64,000 nucleotides of DNA from JAFAFN01 sp963707555 (lineage in GTDB: Bacteria; Actinomycetota; Acidimicrobiia; Acidimicrobiales; Microtrichaceae), in the NCBI GenBank assembly GCA_963707555.1, contig CAVPQM010000016.1:176185-240184 (forward strand), in the 5' to 3' direction. Under the pieces are notes generated by a model. It was given only the letters and a program-made list of their open reading frames with translations. It did no database searches and had not been told where the DNA came from. The position numbers were made by a program, and so were the translations under genes. Within the stretch, counting starts at the first letter, position 1. Each line of letters begins with the position of its first letter. This document shows positions 43,205 to 52,030 of the stretch, one piece after another.

Positions 43205-44242
43205 ATGGACGGGCCAGGCATCGCGACTCCGGACACCGACTCCTCGGACCTCACACTCGGTCCGGGGCGTGGCCCCACGCTCGCGGTGCAGGCCAGCGCG
43301 CCCCGCGCCGAAGGCTCGGCTCGGCGGACGATGTCGATCGACGTGCCCTTCCCCGACGTGGCCGAGGGACGCGGTCGCGTGCAGGTGCGCGGCCGTGACG
43401 TGCGGACCGGGGTCGATGCCACGACCCAGTTGGTCGCTGCGTCCGAGAGCACGCTGGACTTCGACCTCGCGACAGGCGGCATCGAGCACGTCGACTCCTC
43501 GGAGTCGGGGCTCGACGCGTTGCGAGGCACCTCGGTGCGCAAGGCGTTCTCCCGAACGCTCGCCGAGGCGCTCCCGACGGCCGGTGCCGAGCGGTCGCTC
43601 GGCTTCTCGCTGCTCGAGGAGGCATCAGGGGTGGTGTTCGTGGCCGGCTTCGCCTTGCTGCGCGCCGGTCTCATCCCGGACGACCCGGCGAGCGGGCCGG
43701 AGCGCGCAGCGCATCAGGCCGACGTCTGTGCCGGATGGGCGACGGGCACACCGCTGCTGCAGATCCTCCGCACCGAGGGGCGCACCGTCGTCCCGACGGG
43801 ACCCGCCGCGCCGCGGGTCGAGGCGGACGATGTCGACGGCTGGCACGCGCTGTCGCCGCTCGAGCACGGCACGGTCCGGCGTCGGCGTTGCCTCGACGTC
43901 TCCCCCGCTGCGGGGGGCGGGTTCACGGTGGTCGCCCACATGCGTGACTCCTACGCGGACGTCGACGTCGAGATGGTCCTGCACGAGTACCTGGTCGAGG
44001 TGGCCGCCGATGCGAACGGCGTCATCGAGGCGATCGAGGTCGAACCGCGCGTACTGCCCTGGGACACATGCCCCTCGGCGGTGGCGAGCGCGCAACGGAT
44101 CGTCGGCGTCGAGCTGACCGCGCTGCCGACGATCGCGCGCGGCGACCTGGTCGGGGCGTCGACGTGCACCCACCTCAACGCGACCATCCGCACACTCGCC
44201 GACGCCACGTCACTGATCCGAGCACTCGAAGGAGCTCTCTGA
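43205..44242 (+). CDS. DUF2889 protein coupled to the Rieske oxygenase
   Basis: 345 residues. The C-terminal half carries the DUF2889 pattern: HMRDSYADVDVEMVLHEYLV, ANGVIEAIEVEPRVLPWDTC, and the diagnostic STCTHLNATIRTLADA. The family is widespread next to catabolic genes and has no assigned activity; the conserved Cys-Thr-His suggests metal or catalytic use. The stop overlaps the Rieske oxygenase ATG by one base (TGATG), so the two are co-translated. Preceded by operator site 2. Confidence 0.82.
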   Translation: MDGPGIATPDTDSSDLTLGPGRGPTLAVQASAPRAEGSARRTMSIDVPFPDVAEGRGRVQVRGRDVRTGVDATTQLVAASESTLDFDLATGGIEHVDSSESGLDALRGTSVRKAFSRTLAEALPTAGAERSLGFSLLEEASGVVFVAGFALLRAGLIPDDPASGPERAAHQADVCAGWATGTPLLQILRTEGRTVVPTGPAAPRVEADDVDGWHALSPLEHGTVRRRRCLDVSPAAGGGFTVVAHMRDSYADVDVEMVLHEYLVEVAADANGVIEAIEVEPRVLPWDTCPSAVASAQRIVGVELTALPTIARGDLVGASTCTHLNATIRTLADATSLIRALEGAL

Positions 44243-45225
44243 TGGACGTCCCCTACACCTGGCGACCGACCGGCTGGTTCCAGATCGGCTGGTCGGCGGA
44301 CTTCCCCTCGGAGCGGGCGGTGCCGCTGCGCTACTTCGGCGAGGACCTCGCGGCGTACCGCGATGCCGCCGGTGAGCTGCACGTGCTCGACGCGCACTGC
44401 CCTCACTTCGGTGCGCACATCGGCCACGGCGGCAAGGTGACCGGCGACTGCGTCACCTGCCCGTACCACGGGTGGGAGTGGAACGCCGAGGGCGTCAACG
44501 TCTCGATCCCGTACCAGGACACCCCGAACCGCTCGAAGACGCTGCGGGCATGGCGGACCGTCGAGCAGTACGGGTCGGTCTACATGTGGCACCACCCCGA
44601 GGGCGACGCGCCGTCGTGGGACATGCCCGACGTCTTCACGTCGTTCCCGCAGTTCGAGACCGATCCCGCCGCCTACTACGCGCCGATGACCGCCAAGGCG
44701 ACCGGCGAGCCGGTGCATCCCCAAGTGGTCGCCGAGAACGGACCGGACAGCGCGCACTTCCAGTACGTGCACCACGCCACCGTCGCGCCCGTGGCACTGC
44801 ATTGGGAACCGGACGGCCCGATCTGGAAGTTCCTGACCGGTTGGCCCGACACGCGCAGCGAGGATCCCGACGCCATGTCGCTGCGGATCCACAGCTGGCT
44901 CGCCGGCCTGGGCGGATCGCTCACCGCGTTCGAGGGGGTGCAGCAGCATCGGCTGACGTTCACGGTGACGCCTGTCGACAAGGGTGCGTCGGACCTCTTC
45001 TACACGGTCTGGTGGCCGCGGCCACCGGGCGACGACGCCGTCGAGCCGCCGCCCGAGATCCGCACGCGGATCGACCAGCAGTTCCTCTCGACGATGGAGG
45101 ACGACCTGGAGATCTGGCGCTACCAGCGCTACGTCGTCAACCCCGCGCTCGCCAAGCAGGACGCGAAGCCGTACAAGGCGCTGCGTCGCTGGGCCCAGCA
45201 GTTCTACGACGAACCGCCCGGCTGA
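44242..45225 (+). CDS. Rieske non-haem iron oxygenase (KshA-like)
   Basis: 327 residues. Rieske [2Fe-2S] ligands are CPHFGAHIG and CPYHGWEW; the mononuclear iron motif follows in ENGPDSAHFQYVHHA (Asp-His-His type). Overall size and these motifs resemble the oxygenase component of 3-ketosteroid 9alpha-hydroxylase (KshA) and related monooxygenases. It needs a ferredoxin reductase, not encoded nearby. RBS GAAGGAG overlaps the end of the DUF2889 gene. Probably hydroxylates the hydrophobic substrate of the island. Confidence 0.88.
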   Translation: MDVPYTWRPTGWFQIGWSADFPSERAVPLRYFGEDLAAYRDAAGELHVLDAHCPHFGAHIGHGGKVTGDCVTCPYHGWEWNAEGVNVSIPYQDTPNRSKTLRAWRTVEQYGSVYMWHHPEGDAPSWDMPDVFTSFPQFETDPAAYYAPMTAKATGEPVHPQVVAENGPDSAHFQYVHHATVAPVALHWEPDGPIWKFLTGWPDTRSEDPDAMSLRIHSWLAGLGGSLTAFEGVQQHRLTFTVTPVDKGASDLFYTVWWPRPPGDDAVEPPPEIRTRIDQQFLSTMEDDLEIWRYQRYVVNPALAKQDAKPYKALRRWAQQFYDEPPG

Positions 45226-45312
45226 CGGCAGCGCAGCGCTCGGGCGTGACCGGCAGGGTGCGTCAGTGGCCTTCGCGAAGGCGTGCGGCTCGCGCTGGAT
45301 CGCGGCGCGCTG

Positions 45313-46617
45313 TCAGCGGCCGAGCATGACCGGCAGCGTGCGGATGCCGTTGACGAAGTTGGACGGCACCCGGGTGGGGCGTCCGTCGAGCGTCAGGCCG
45401 GGGGCGCGCTCGAGCATGGCCTGCAGCATGGTGCTGAGCTCGAGGCGGGCCAGGTGGGCGCCGAGGCAGAAGTGCGGGCCGACGCCGAACGCGAGGTGCG
45501 GGTTGTGCTCGCGGGTGAGATCGAGGCCGTGGGGATCGTCGAAGACCTGCGGGTCGCGGTTCGCCGCGCCGTACCAGACGACGACCTTGTCGCCGGCACG
45601 GATGTGCTGGTCGCCGAGGGTGGTGTCCTGGGTCGCGGTGCGACGGAAGTGCATCACCGGCGAGACGTAGCGCAACAGCTCCTCGAGGGCGGTGCCCATC
45701 GCCTCGGGGTGCTCGGCCAGCCAGCGCCAGCGGTCGTGCTCGGCGAGCGCCACGGTGGCGCCCGACATGGCACTGCGAGTCGTCTCGTTGCCGGCAACGA
45801 TCAGCAGCACCCAGAACATGGCGATCTCGGTGTCGTCGAGGCTCTCACCGTCGATCTCGGCGTGAGCGATGACGCTCATCATGTCGTCGCGCGGATTGGC
45901 CCGCCGGTCGGCCACCATCGCCTGGCCGTACGTGATCGCCTCGCCCATCGCCGCCACTCCGGCCGCAGCGCCGTCCGCGTCGTCGGACGCGTCGGAGTCG
46001 ATGAGCGCGTTGCTCCAGTCGAAGATGAGGTGGCGGTCCTCACGTGGCATGCCCAGCAGGTCGGCGAGCACCCGCAACGGCATCTCGGCCGAGACCGCCG
46101 TGACGAGCTCGCAGTGGTCCGCGTCGCCGAGCTCGTCGACGATCTCACGGGCGTTGACAGCGACCTGATCGTGCAGCCGCGCGCCGATCGACTTCGGCGT
46201 GAAGCTCGGCTGCAGGATGCGACGCAGGCGGGTGTGCCCCGGCGCGTCCATGTTCAGCATCATCGCCCGCAGCATCGGCAGCGTCTCGGGATCCACGGTG
46301 AGCATCGTCGTCGCGCCCAGCTCCGAGGAGAACCGGGCCTGGTCCTTGAGGACCTCGCTCACGAGGGCGTGGCTGGTGACCGAGAAGAAGCCCGGGCTGT
46401 CCACGAAGCGGACGAAGTCGTTCGGGAGGATGCTCTGGTCGAGCGGCGACTCGTCGTGCCACTCGACGCCTCCGGCCGACCGGAGGGCGTCGAAGGCTGT
46501 GTGGGGCACCTCGTCGGCGAAGGTCGCGGCGGAGGTCAGATCGACGTCGACGATGTCCGCCGCACGGCGGGCACCGGCGGGAGCGTCGGTCGGAGGAGCA
46601 GGCGCTGGAGCGATCAC
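45313..46617 (-). CDS. cytochrome P450
   Basis: 434 residues from GTG 46617. I-helix VAGNETTRSAM, ExxR in LEELLRYVSPVM, haem-binding FGVGPHFCLGAHLARLE. The pattern is close to actinobacterial CYP124/125/142-type enzymes that oxidise sterol or branched-chain substrates; assignment to a subfamily would need alignment. Divergent from an SDR, with operator site 3 between. Confidence 0.92.
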   Translation of the reverse strand: MIAPAPAPPTDAPAGARRAADIVDVDLTSAATFADEVPHTAFDALRSAGGVEWHDESPLDQSILPNDFVRFVDSPGFFSVTSHALVSEVLKDQARFSSELGATTMLTVDPETLPMLRAMMLNMDAPGHTRLRRILQPSFTPKSIGARLHDQVAVNAREIVDELGDADHCELVTAVSAEMPLRVLADLLGMPREDRHLIFDWSNALIDSDASDDADGAAAGVAAMGEAITYGQAMVADRRANPRDDMMSVIAHAEIDGESLDDTEIAMFWVLLIVAGNETTRSAMSGATVALAEHDRWRWLAEHPEAMGTALEELLRYVSPVMHFRRTATQDTTLGDQHIRAGDKVVVWYGAANRDPQVFDDPHGLDLTREHNPHLAFGVGPHFCLGAHLARLELSTMLQAMLERAPGLTLDGRPTRVPSNFVNGIRTLPVMLGR

Positions 46618-46639
46618 GGCAGCGAACCCTACAGCTTTA

Positions 46640-46651
46640 ACCTCTAGAGGT
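46640..46651. promoter_or_regulatory. CTCTAGAG-type operator, site 3
   Basis: ACCTCTAGAGGT, a perfect 12-bp palindrome in the 90-bp gap between the divergent P450 and SDR starts. Confidence 0.7.
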
Positions 46652-46707
46652 ATCGGTCCCGAAGTACGCTGCCGGCACATCATTCTCCGATCGGAAGGAC
46701 GGACAAC

Positions 46708-47469
46708 ATGGACCCACGGGGTAAGAAGGCGATCATCGTCGGAGGCGCATCGGGAATGGCCCGCTCGGCGGCCGAACTGCTGGTGCAGGCGGGCACCTCG
46801 GTCGCGATCCTCGACCGTCCGCAGTCCGCGGGCGCCGAGGTCGCCGCTGGACTCGGCGGGACGTTCCACCCGTGTGACGTGACCGACGATGTCGGCACCG
46901 AAGCAGCGATCGACGCGGCTGTCGAGGCGCTCGGAGGTTCGCTGCACATCTCGGTGAACACCGCGGGTGGAGGTGGCGCACGCCGCACCCTGTCCAAGGA
47001 CGGTCCGCATCCGCTCGACGCGTTCCGTGCGACCGTCGAGCTGAACCTGATCAGCACCTTCAACATCACCCGTCTCTCCGCGGAGCACATGGCACGCAAC
47101 GAGCCCGAGGACGACGAGCGCGGCGTGATCATCAGCACGGCGTCGATCGCGGCGTTCGAGGGGCAGATCGGCCAGGTCGCCTACACCGCGGCCAAGGCCG
47201 GCATCGCCGGGATGACGCTCACGATCGCCCGGGACCTGGGCGGCCTCGGGATCCGTGCCATGTCCATCGCCCCGAGCCTCTTCGCGACGGGACTCACCGA
47301 GGGCATCCCCGACGAGTTCGCCGCCGCGCTGACCAAGGACGCGGCGTTCCCGAAGCGTCTCGGTCGACCCGAGGAGTACGGCCGACTCGTCCTGGCGATC
47401 GTCGAGACGCCCATGCTCAACGGCTCCTGCATCCGCCTCGACGCCGGGCAGCACTTCGCTCCGAAGTGA
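46708..47469 (+). CDS. SDR, 3-hydroxyacyl-CoA dehydrogenase type II-like
   Basis: 253 residues. IIVGGASGMARSAAELL, AILDRPQSAGAEVA, VNTAGGGGARR, then the Ser/Tyr/Lys set in STASIAAFEGQIGQVAYTAAK, APSLFATGLTEGIPDE and a RLDAGQHFAPK end. The overall pattern resembles HSD17B10-type 3-hydroxyacyl-CoA/hydroxysteroid dehydrogenases. GAAGGAC precedes the ATG. Followed by a clear hairpin terminator. Confidence 0.87.
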   Translation: MDPRGKKAIIVGGASGMARSAAELLVQAGTSVAILDRPQSAGAEVAAGLGGTFHPCDVTDDVGTEAAIDAAVEALGGSLHISVNTAGGGGARRTLSKDGPHPLDAFRATVELNLISTFNITRLSAEHMARNEPEDDERGVIISTASIAAFEGQIGQVAYTAAKAGIAGMTLTIARDLGGLGIRAMSIAPSLFATGLTEGIPDEFAAALTKDAAFPKRLGRPEEYGRLVLAIVETPMLNGSCIRLDAGQHFAPK

Positions 47470-47516
47470 GCGGAATGCGACAGCGCTCCGAAGTGAGCGC
47501 GAGCTGAGGTGGGAGT

Positions 47517-47560
47517 GGGGTCCTCATCGACAACGGATGTCGACGAGGACCCCTATTTCC
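47517..47560 (+). terminator. rho-independent terminator after the SDR gene
   Basis: A 15-base stem (47517-47531 with 47539-47553; one A-C mismatch), loop AACGGAT, followed by TATTTCC. Located 47 bp after the SDR stop. Confidence 0.75.
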
Positions 47561-47591
47561 TGGTTCGACCAGGTCATGGGGAGGTCAGCGG

Positions 47592-48782
47592 GTGAACGAG
47601 TCGGGAACGGTGTTGGAGGGGCTGCGGGTGCTCGATCTGGGGCGCTTCATCGCGGCGCCCTGGTGTGCGGCGATCCTGGCCGACATGGGCGCGGACGTGA
47701 TCCGCATCGAGAAGCGCGAGGGCGGCGAGGACCGTTGGGTGCAGGCGACCGCCGAGGGCGGCGAGGGCGCGACCTTCCTGCAGTGCAACCGGAACAAGCG
47801 CTCACTCACCCTCGACACCACCACCGACGAGGGCGGGGCGATCCTCCGCTCGCTCGTCGAGGGCGCGGACGTGGTCATCGCCAACATGCCGCTGCGTGCG
47901 ATGGAGGCGAACGGGCTCTCCTACGAGCAGCTCCGGTCGATCCGGCCCGACGTGATCCTCGCCAGTGCCACCGCATATGGCGAGGGCGGCCCGTACAGCT
48001 CGAAGATCGGCTTCGACGGCACCGGTCAGGTGATGTCCGGGGCGGTCTCCCGTCAGGGTCTGCCGGACCAACCGATCCGCAGCGTCGTGCCGTACGCCGA
48101 CTACAGCACGGCGTTGTCCCTGGCGATCGGCGTGACGATGGCGCTGCTGCACCGCGACCGCACCGGCGAGGGCCAACACGTCGAGGCCGCGCTGCTGCCG
48201 TCGTGCCTGATGATGGCGAACTCGCTGCTCATCGAGCGAGAGGTGCTCGGCGTCGACAAACCCCGTGTCGGCAACCGCGGCGTCGCGGTCGCCCCGTGCG
48301 ACCTGTACCGCGTCGACGACGGCTGGGTGCTGCTGCAGGTGGCGGGGCAGCCGATGTTCGAGCGGTGGTGTCGACTCGTCGGACGCGAGGACCTGATCGA
48401 CGACCCACGCTTCGTCGACGACGACAGCCGTTGGGAGCACGGCGACCTGCTCAACGACATCATGCAGGGCTGGTGTGCGGGCAGGACCCGCGACGACGTC
48501 GTCGCGCGTCTCGAGGCGGCCAAGCTGCCCGCAGCGCCCATGCTGAGCACCGACGAGGTCGTCCGCGATCCCCACGTCGAGGCGATGGGCTTCCTGCAAC
48601 GGGTCGAGTATCCGGGCGCCGGACCCGTGCCCATCACGGTCACGCCGTTCCAGATGTCGTCCACGCCCGGGTCGATCCGTGGGCGCGCGCCGCTGCTGGG
48701 CGAGCACACCGAGGAGGTCCTCGCCGAGATCGGCATCGGAGTCGAGCGCGTCGCTGAGCTGCGGGCGCTGGGCGTCGTGTGA
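47592..48782 (+). CDS. class III (CaiB/BaiF) acyl-CoA transferase
   Basis: 396 residues from GTG 47592 with GGGAGG upstream. LRVLDLGRFIAAPWCAAILA, DMGADVIRIEKREGG, NRNKRSLTLD, then the catalytic Asp in KIGFDGTGQVMSGAVS, and GQHVEAALLPSCLMM. Family III transferases move CoA between carboxylic acids, often activating the catabolic substrate without ATP. Related to formyl-CoA/alpha-methylacyl-CoA racemase enzymes, so a racemase role is possible. Confidence 0.9.
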   Translation: MNESGTVLEGLRVLDLGRFIAAPWCAAILADMGADVIRIEKREGGEDRWVQATAEGGEGATFLQCNRNKRSLTLDTTTDEGGAILRSLVEGADVVIANMPLRAMEANGLSYEQLRSIRPDVILASATAYGEGGPYSSKIGFDGTGQVMSGAVSRQGLPDQPIRSVVPYADYSTALSLAIGVTMALLHRDRTGEGQHVEAALLPSCLMMANSLLIEREVLGVDKPRVGNRGVAVAPCDLYRVDDGWVLLQVAGQPMFERWCRLVGREDLIDDPRFVDDDSRWEHGDLLNDIMQGWCAGRTRDDVVARLEAAKLPAAPMLSTDEVVRDPHVEAMGFLQRVEYPGAGPVPITVTPFQMSSTPGSIRGRAPLLGEHTEEVLAEIGIGVERVAELRALGVV

Positions 48783-48983
48783 GCAGGGCGCGACCGACGC
48801 TCACACAACCCGTGTGGACCGCAGGGTGTCATGGCCCCAGCGGGTCGTGAAGGCGTCGGGGGAAAGCGCTACTCTCCACATCGGTTCAGTCCCGATTCCC
48901 TGTGACGGAGGTGGGACTCCGGGCAGTGGAGCAGCACCGAGCGACCGGCCGGACCGGTCCGGACGCAACAGGGGGAACGTGGA

Positions 48984-50255
48984 ATGACCGAGACCGATCC
49001 GTCGCACGAGCAGCTCGCTGCCGATGTCCTGGCGTGGCTCGAGCAGCACTGGGACCCGGAGCTGTCCGTCGAGGAGTGGTGGCAGCTGGTCGCGGACGCC
49101 GGCTGGACCGTCCCGCACTTCACCCCCGAGCAGGGCGGCCGCGGGCTCGAACGCCGCTCCGAGGCCGTGGTCCGGGCGACCTTCGCCCGACACGGCGCGC
49201 TGCGCCCGCCGGGTGGGCTCGGGTTGCTGATGGCGGCGCCGACGATCCTCGTCCACGGCACGACCGAGCAGATCGAACGGCTGGTGACGCCGATCGTCGC
49301 CGGACGAGTGGCCTGGTGCCAGCTCTTCAGCGAGCCCGGCGCGGGATCGGACCTGGCGGGGGTGACCACGCGTGCCGAACGTGACGGCGACCGCTGGATC
49401 ATCAACGGACAGAAGGTGTGGTCGAGCATGGCCATGGGCTCCGACATGGGCATGCTCGTCGCCCGGACCTCGTTCGACGTGCCAAAGCACGAGGGGCTCT
49501 CCTGGTTCGCGTTCGACATGAACCAGCCGGGGGTGACCGTGCGGCCGCTCATGGAGATGACCGGCCAGTCGGTCTTCAACGAGGTCTTCCTCGATGATGC
49601 GGTCTGCGAGTCGGCCGACCTGATCGGCGAAGCGGGCGACGGCTGGCGCATCACCCAGACGACGTTGTTCTTCGAGCGGACCGGCATCGGTGCCGGCGGA
49701 GCACACAGCGCGTTCCCCGGCCCGGGGGAGCGCGGTGGCATGTTGGGGAAGCGGGCGGGTGACGCTGCGTCGCTGCGGCCCCCGGAGTCGAAGCTGACGC
49801 TCAAGTACGCCGACGTGGCCGAGCTCGCCCGGTCGCAGGGTCGCACGTCGGACCCGTCGGTCCGACAGGAGCTGGCGCGTCTCTACACCTACAGCCAGAC
49901 CGGGAACTGGAACGCGCTGCGGGGTAAGGCCGAGGCCGAGGCTGGCAGGGGTGGTTCGGTGGCGAACGTCGGGAAGATCAGCCAGACACGGATCGTGAAG
50001 ACCGCCGCACACCTCTCGGCGACGATCCTCGGCGCCGACGCGATGCTCGCGAGGCCCGACGGCGTCGAGGGCGGCGTGTACAGCGAGGCGGTGGTGTTCT
50101 CTCCCGCGTCGTCGATCTACGGCGGCACCGACGAGATCCAGCGCAACATCATCGCCGAGCGGGTCCTCGGGCTGCCGCGCGAGCCGAACCCCGACAAGGG
50201 CAAGCCCTACGGCGACGTGCTCCGCGGGCGAGCCGCCGGGCGCCAGGAGGTCTGA
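48984..50255 (+). CDS. acyl-CoA dehydrogenase
   Basis: 423 residues. FAD-dependent dehydrogenase: WCQLFSEPGAGSDLAGVTTR, GDRWIINGQKVWSSMA, and the C-terminal SIYGGTDEIQRNIIAERVLG. Full-length single-domain ACAD, resembling actinobacterial FadE proteins for large substrates. It is preceded by a 200-bp gap without a gene (48783-48983) that ends in a GGGGGAA ribosome site. The next gene begins one base after the stop. Confidence 0.9.
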   Translation: MTETDPSHEQLAADVLAWLEQHWDPELSVEEWWQLVADAGWTVPHFTPEQGGRGLERRSEAVVRATFARHGALRPPGGLGLLMAAPTILVHGTTEQIERLVTPIVAGRVAWCQLFSEPGAGSDLAGVTTRAERDGDRWIINGQKVWSSMAMGSDMGMLVARTSFDVPKHEGLSWFAFDMNQPGVTVRPLMEMTGQSVFNEVFLDDAVCESADLIGEAGDGWRITQTTLFFERTGIGAGGAHSAFPGPGERGGMLGKRAGDAASLRPPESKLTLKYADVAELARSQGRTSDPSVRQELARLYTYSQTGNWNALRGKAEAEAGRGGSVANVGKISQTRIVKTAAHLSATILGADAMLARPDGVEGGVYSEAVVFSPASSIYGGTDEIQRNIIAERVLGLPREPNPDKGKPYGDVLRGRAAGRQEV

Positions 50256-50256
50256 G

Positions 50257-51891
50257 ATGGACGATCGACACGTCGACGCCGTGTGGCGCAGCGACAACGA
50301 CGACCGGACGCTCGCCGACCTGCTCGCGGCGCGACTCGACGCCGATCCCGACGGCGAGTACCTCGACGTCGTCGGCACCAAGCTGTCCGCGGCGGACGTC
50401 GCCCGGGGCGGCGGTGCGGTCGCCGCGCTGCTGCGCGACCTGGGCGTGGCGCCGGGGGAGCGGGTGGCCTCGTTGGTCGAGAACTCCGCCGAGGCGGTGC
50501 TCGCGTGGTGGGGCATCGTGATCGCAGGCGGCATCGCCGTGCCGATCAACACCGCGTACAAGGGCGAGTACCTGCGTCACCAGCTCGCGGACTCCGGGGC
50601 ACGTGTGCTGCTCGTCGAGCCGTCGTTGCTGGAGCGGGCGGACCGCGTCGCCGGTGACGTCCAAGCGCTCGATCACGTCGTCGTGCTGGGCGACGAGGCG
50701 TGGTCCGATCGCCTCGCGTCGTACGACCCGATCGCGCCGGTGGCGGTGCGGCCCTCGGACCTGGCGACGTTCGTCTACACCGGCGGGACGACGGGTCCGT
50801 CGAAGGGCTGCATGCTCAGCCACCGCTACCACTACGAGCTCTCGCGTCAGATCGGCATCTGCTGGCGGCGCACCGCCGAGGACGTGATCTGGACGCCGCT
50901 GCCGCTGTTCCACTTCAACGCCATCGTGACCGCGGTGCTCGGCCCGCTCGTCTACGGGGGGCGTTCAGCGATCGAGCGGCGGTTCTCGGTCTCGCGGTTC
51001 TGGTCGGAGATGAACCGGACCGGCGCCACGGTCACCTCGACGTTGGGCACCATGGCGTACCTGCTGGCCCACGACACCGACCGGCCCGAGATGCCCCGCT
51101 CCGGAGCAGCCGAGGCGAACACCTCGCTGCGCCTGATCGGTGCGGCGCCGTTGCCGACCGAGGTCGACGAGATCATCCGGGGGCGGTTCGGGGTCGACAC
51201 CTTCAGCGGTGCGTACGGCGTCACCGAGGCGTCCTTGATCTCGTGGCAGCCCGAGGGTGTGGTCAACAAGCCGAACGCGGCGGGCGTGATCAACGACGAG
51301 TACTTCGACGTGCGGATCTTCGACGACGACGACGTCGAGCAGCCACGCGGCACCGACGGCGAGATCGTGATCCGCCCGAAGCGTCCCCACACGATGTTCG
51401 AGGGATACTGGGGTCGTCCCGAGGCGACCGTCGAGACCAGCCGCAACTGGTGGTACCACACCGGCGACATCGGTCGGATCGACGACGAGGGCTTCCTGTT
51501 CTTCGTCGACCGCAAGGCGGACTACCTGCGCCGCAGGGGAGAGAACATCTCGAGCTTCGAGGTCGAGCGCATCCTGATGTCCCACGGCGGGCTCGCTGAT
51601 GTCGCTGTGCACGCGGTGCCCAGTCCGCTGACCGAGGACGACCTCAAGGTCACGGCGCTGCTCAAGGACGAGGCGGCGGCCGACGGGGGCGCCCCGCTCG
51701 ACGAGGAGTCGCTGTTCCGGTGGTGCCTCGACGAGCTGCCGTACTTCGCGCTGCCCCGCTACATCGAGTTCCGGACCGAGCTGCCCCGGTCACCGGTCGG
51801 GCGAGTGCTCAAGCGCGAGCTGCGCGATCAGGGTGTCACCGACTCGACCTGGGACGTCGAGGCGTCGGGCATCACCTACGAGAAGCGCTGA
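50257..51891 (+). CDS. AMP-binding acyl-CoA ligase
   Basis: 544 residues, ANL superfamily. VYTGGTTGPSKGCMLSHRY is the P-loop, FSGAYGVTEASLISWQPEG the A5 region, YHTGDIGRIDDEGFLFFVDR the A7/A8 hinge, RRRGENISSFEVERIL and the catalytic Lys of SPVGRVLKRELRDQGV at the C-terminus. Activates a carboxylic acid to its CoA thioester. Operon with the dehydrogenase just upstream (GAGATG junction). Confidence 0.92.
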   Translation: MDDRHVDAVWRSDNDDRTLADLLAARLDADPDGEYLDVVGTKLSAADVARGGGAVAALLRDLGVAPGERVASLVENSAEAVLAWWGIVIAGGIAVPINTAYKGEYLRHQLADSGARVLLVEPSLLERADRVAGDVQALDHVVVLGDEAWSDRLASYDPIAPVAVRPSDLATFVYTGGTTGPSKGCMLSHRYHYELSRQIGICWRRTAEDVIWTPLPLFHFNAIVTAVLGPLVYGGRSAIERRFSVSRFWSEMNRTGATVTSTLGTMAYLLAHDTDRPEMPRSGAAEANTSLRLIGAAPLPTEVDEIIRGRFGVDTFSGAYGVTEASLISWQPEGVVNKPNAAGVINDEYFDVRIFDDDDVEQPRGTDGEIVIRPKRPHTMFEGYWGRPEATVETSRNWWYHTGDIGRIDDEGFLFFVDRKADYLRRRGENISSFEVERILMSHGGLADVAVHAVPSPLTEDDLKVTALLKDEAAADGGAPLDEESLFRWCLDELPYFALPRYIEFRTELPRSPVGRVLKRELRDQGVTDSTWDVEASGITYEKR

Positions 51892-52030
51892 GCGGAGCTC
51901 TCGGTTCGGGCCGCCGTGGTGCTGCTGGCCATGGAGAGCGGCGGGGAGGTACCACCACAGCTCCCGGACCACGCCGCCGGGCGCTCCGGCCCATCGGCCG
52001 TGCCGAACCTCCGGCCAACAGGCCGCTACG

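Noticed and set aside
51892..52030. Possible gene or operator in the gap after the acyl-CoA ligase
   Set aside because: No start with ribosome site, no palindrome and no CTCTAGAG motif. I see nothing supportable there.
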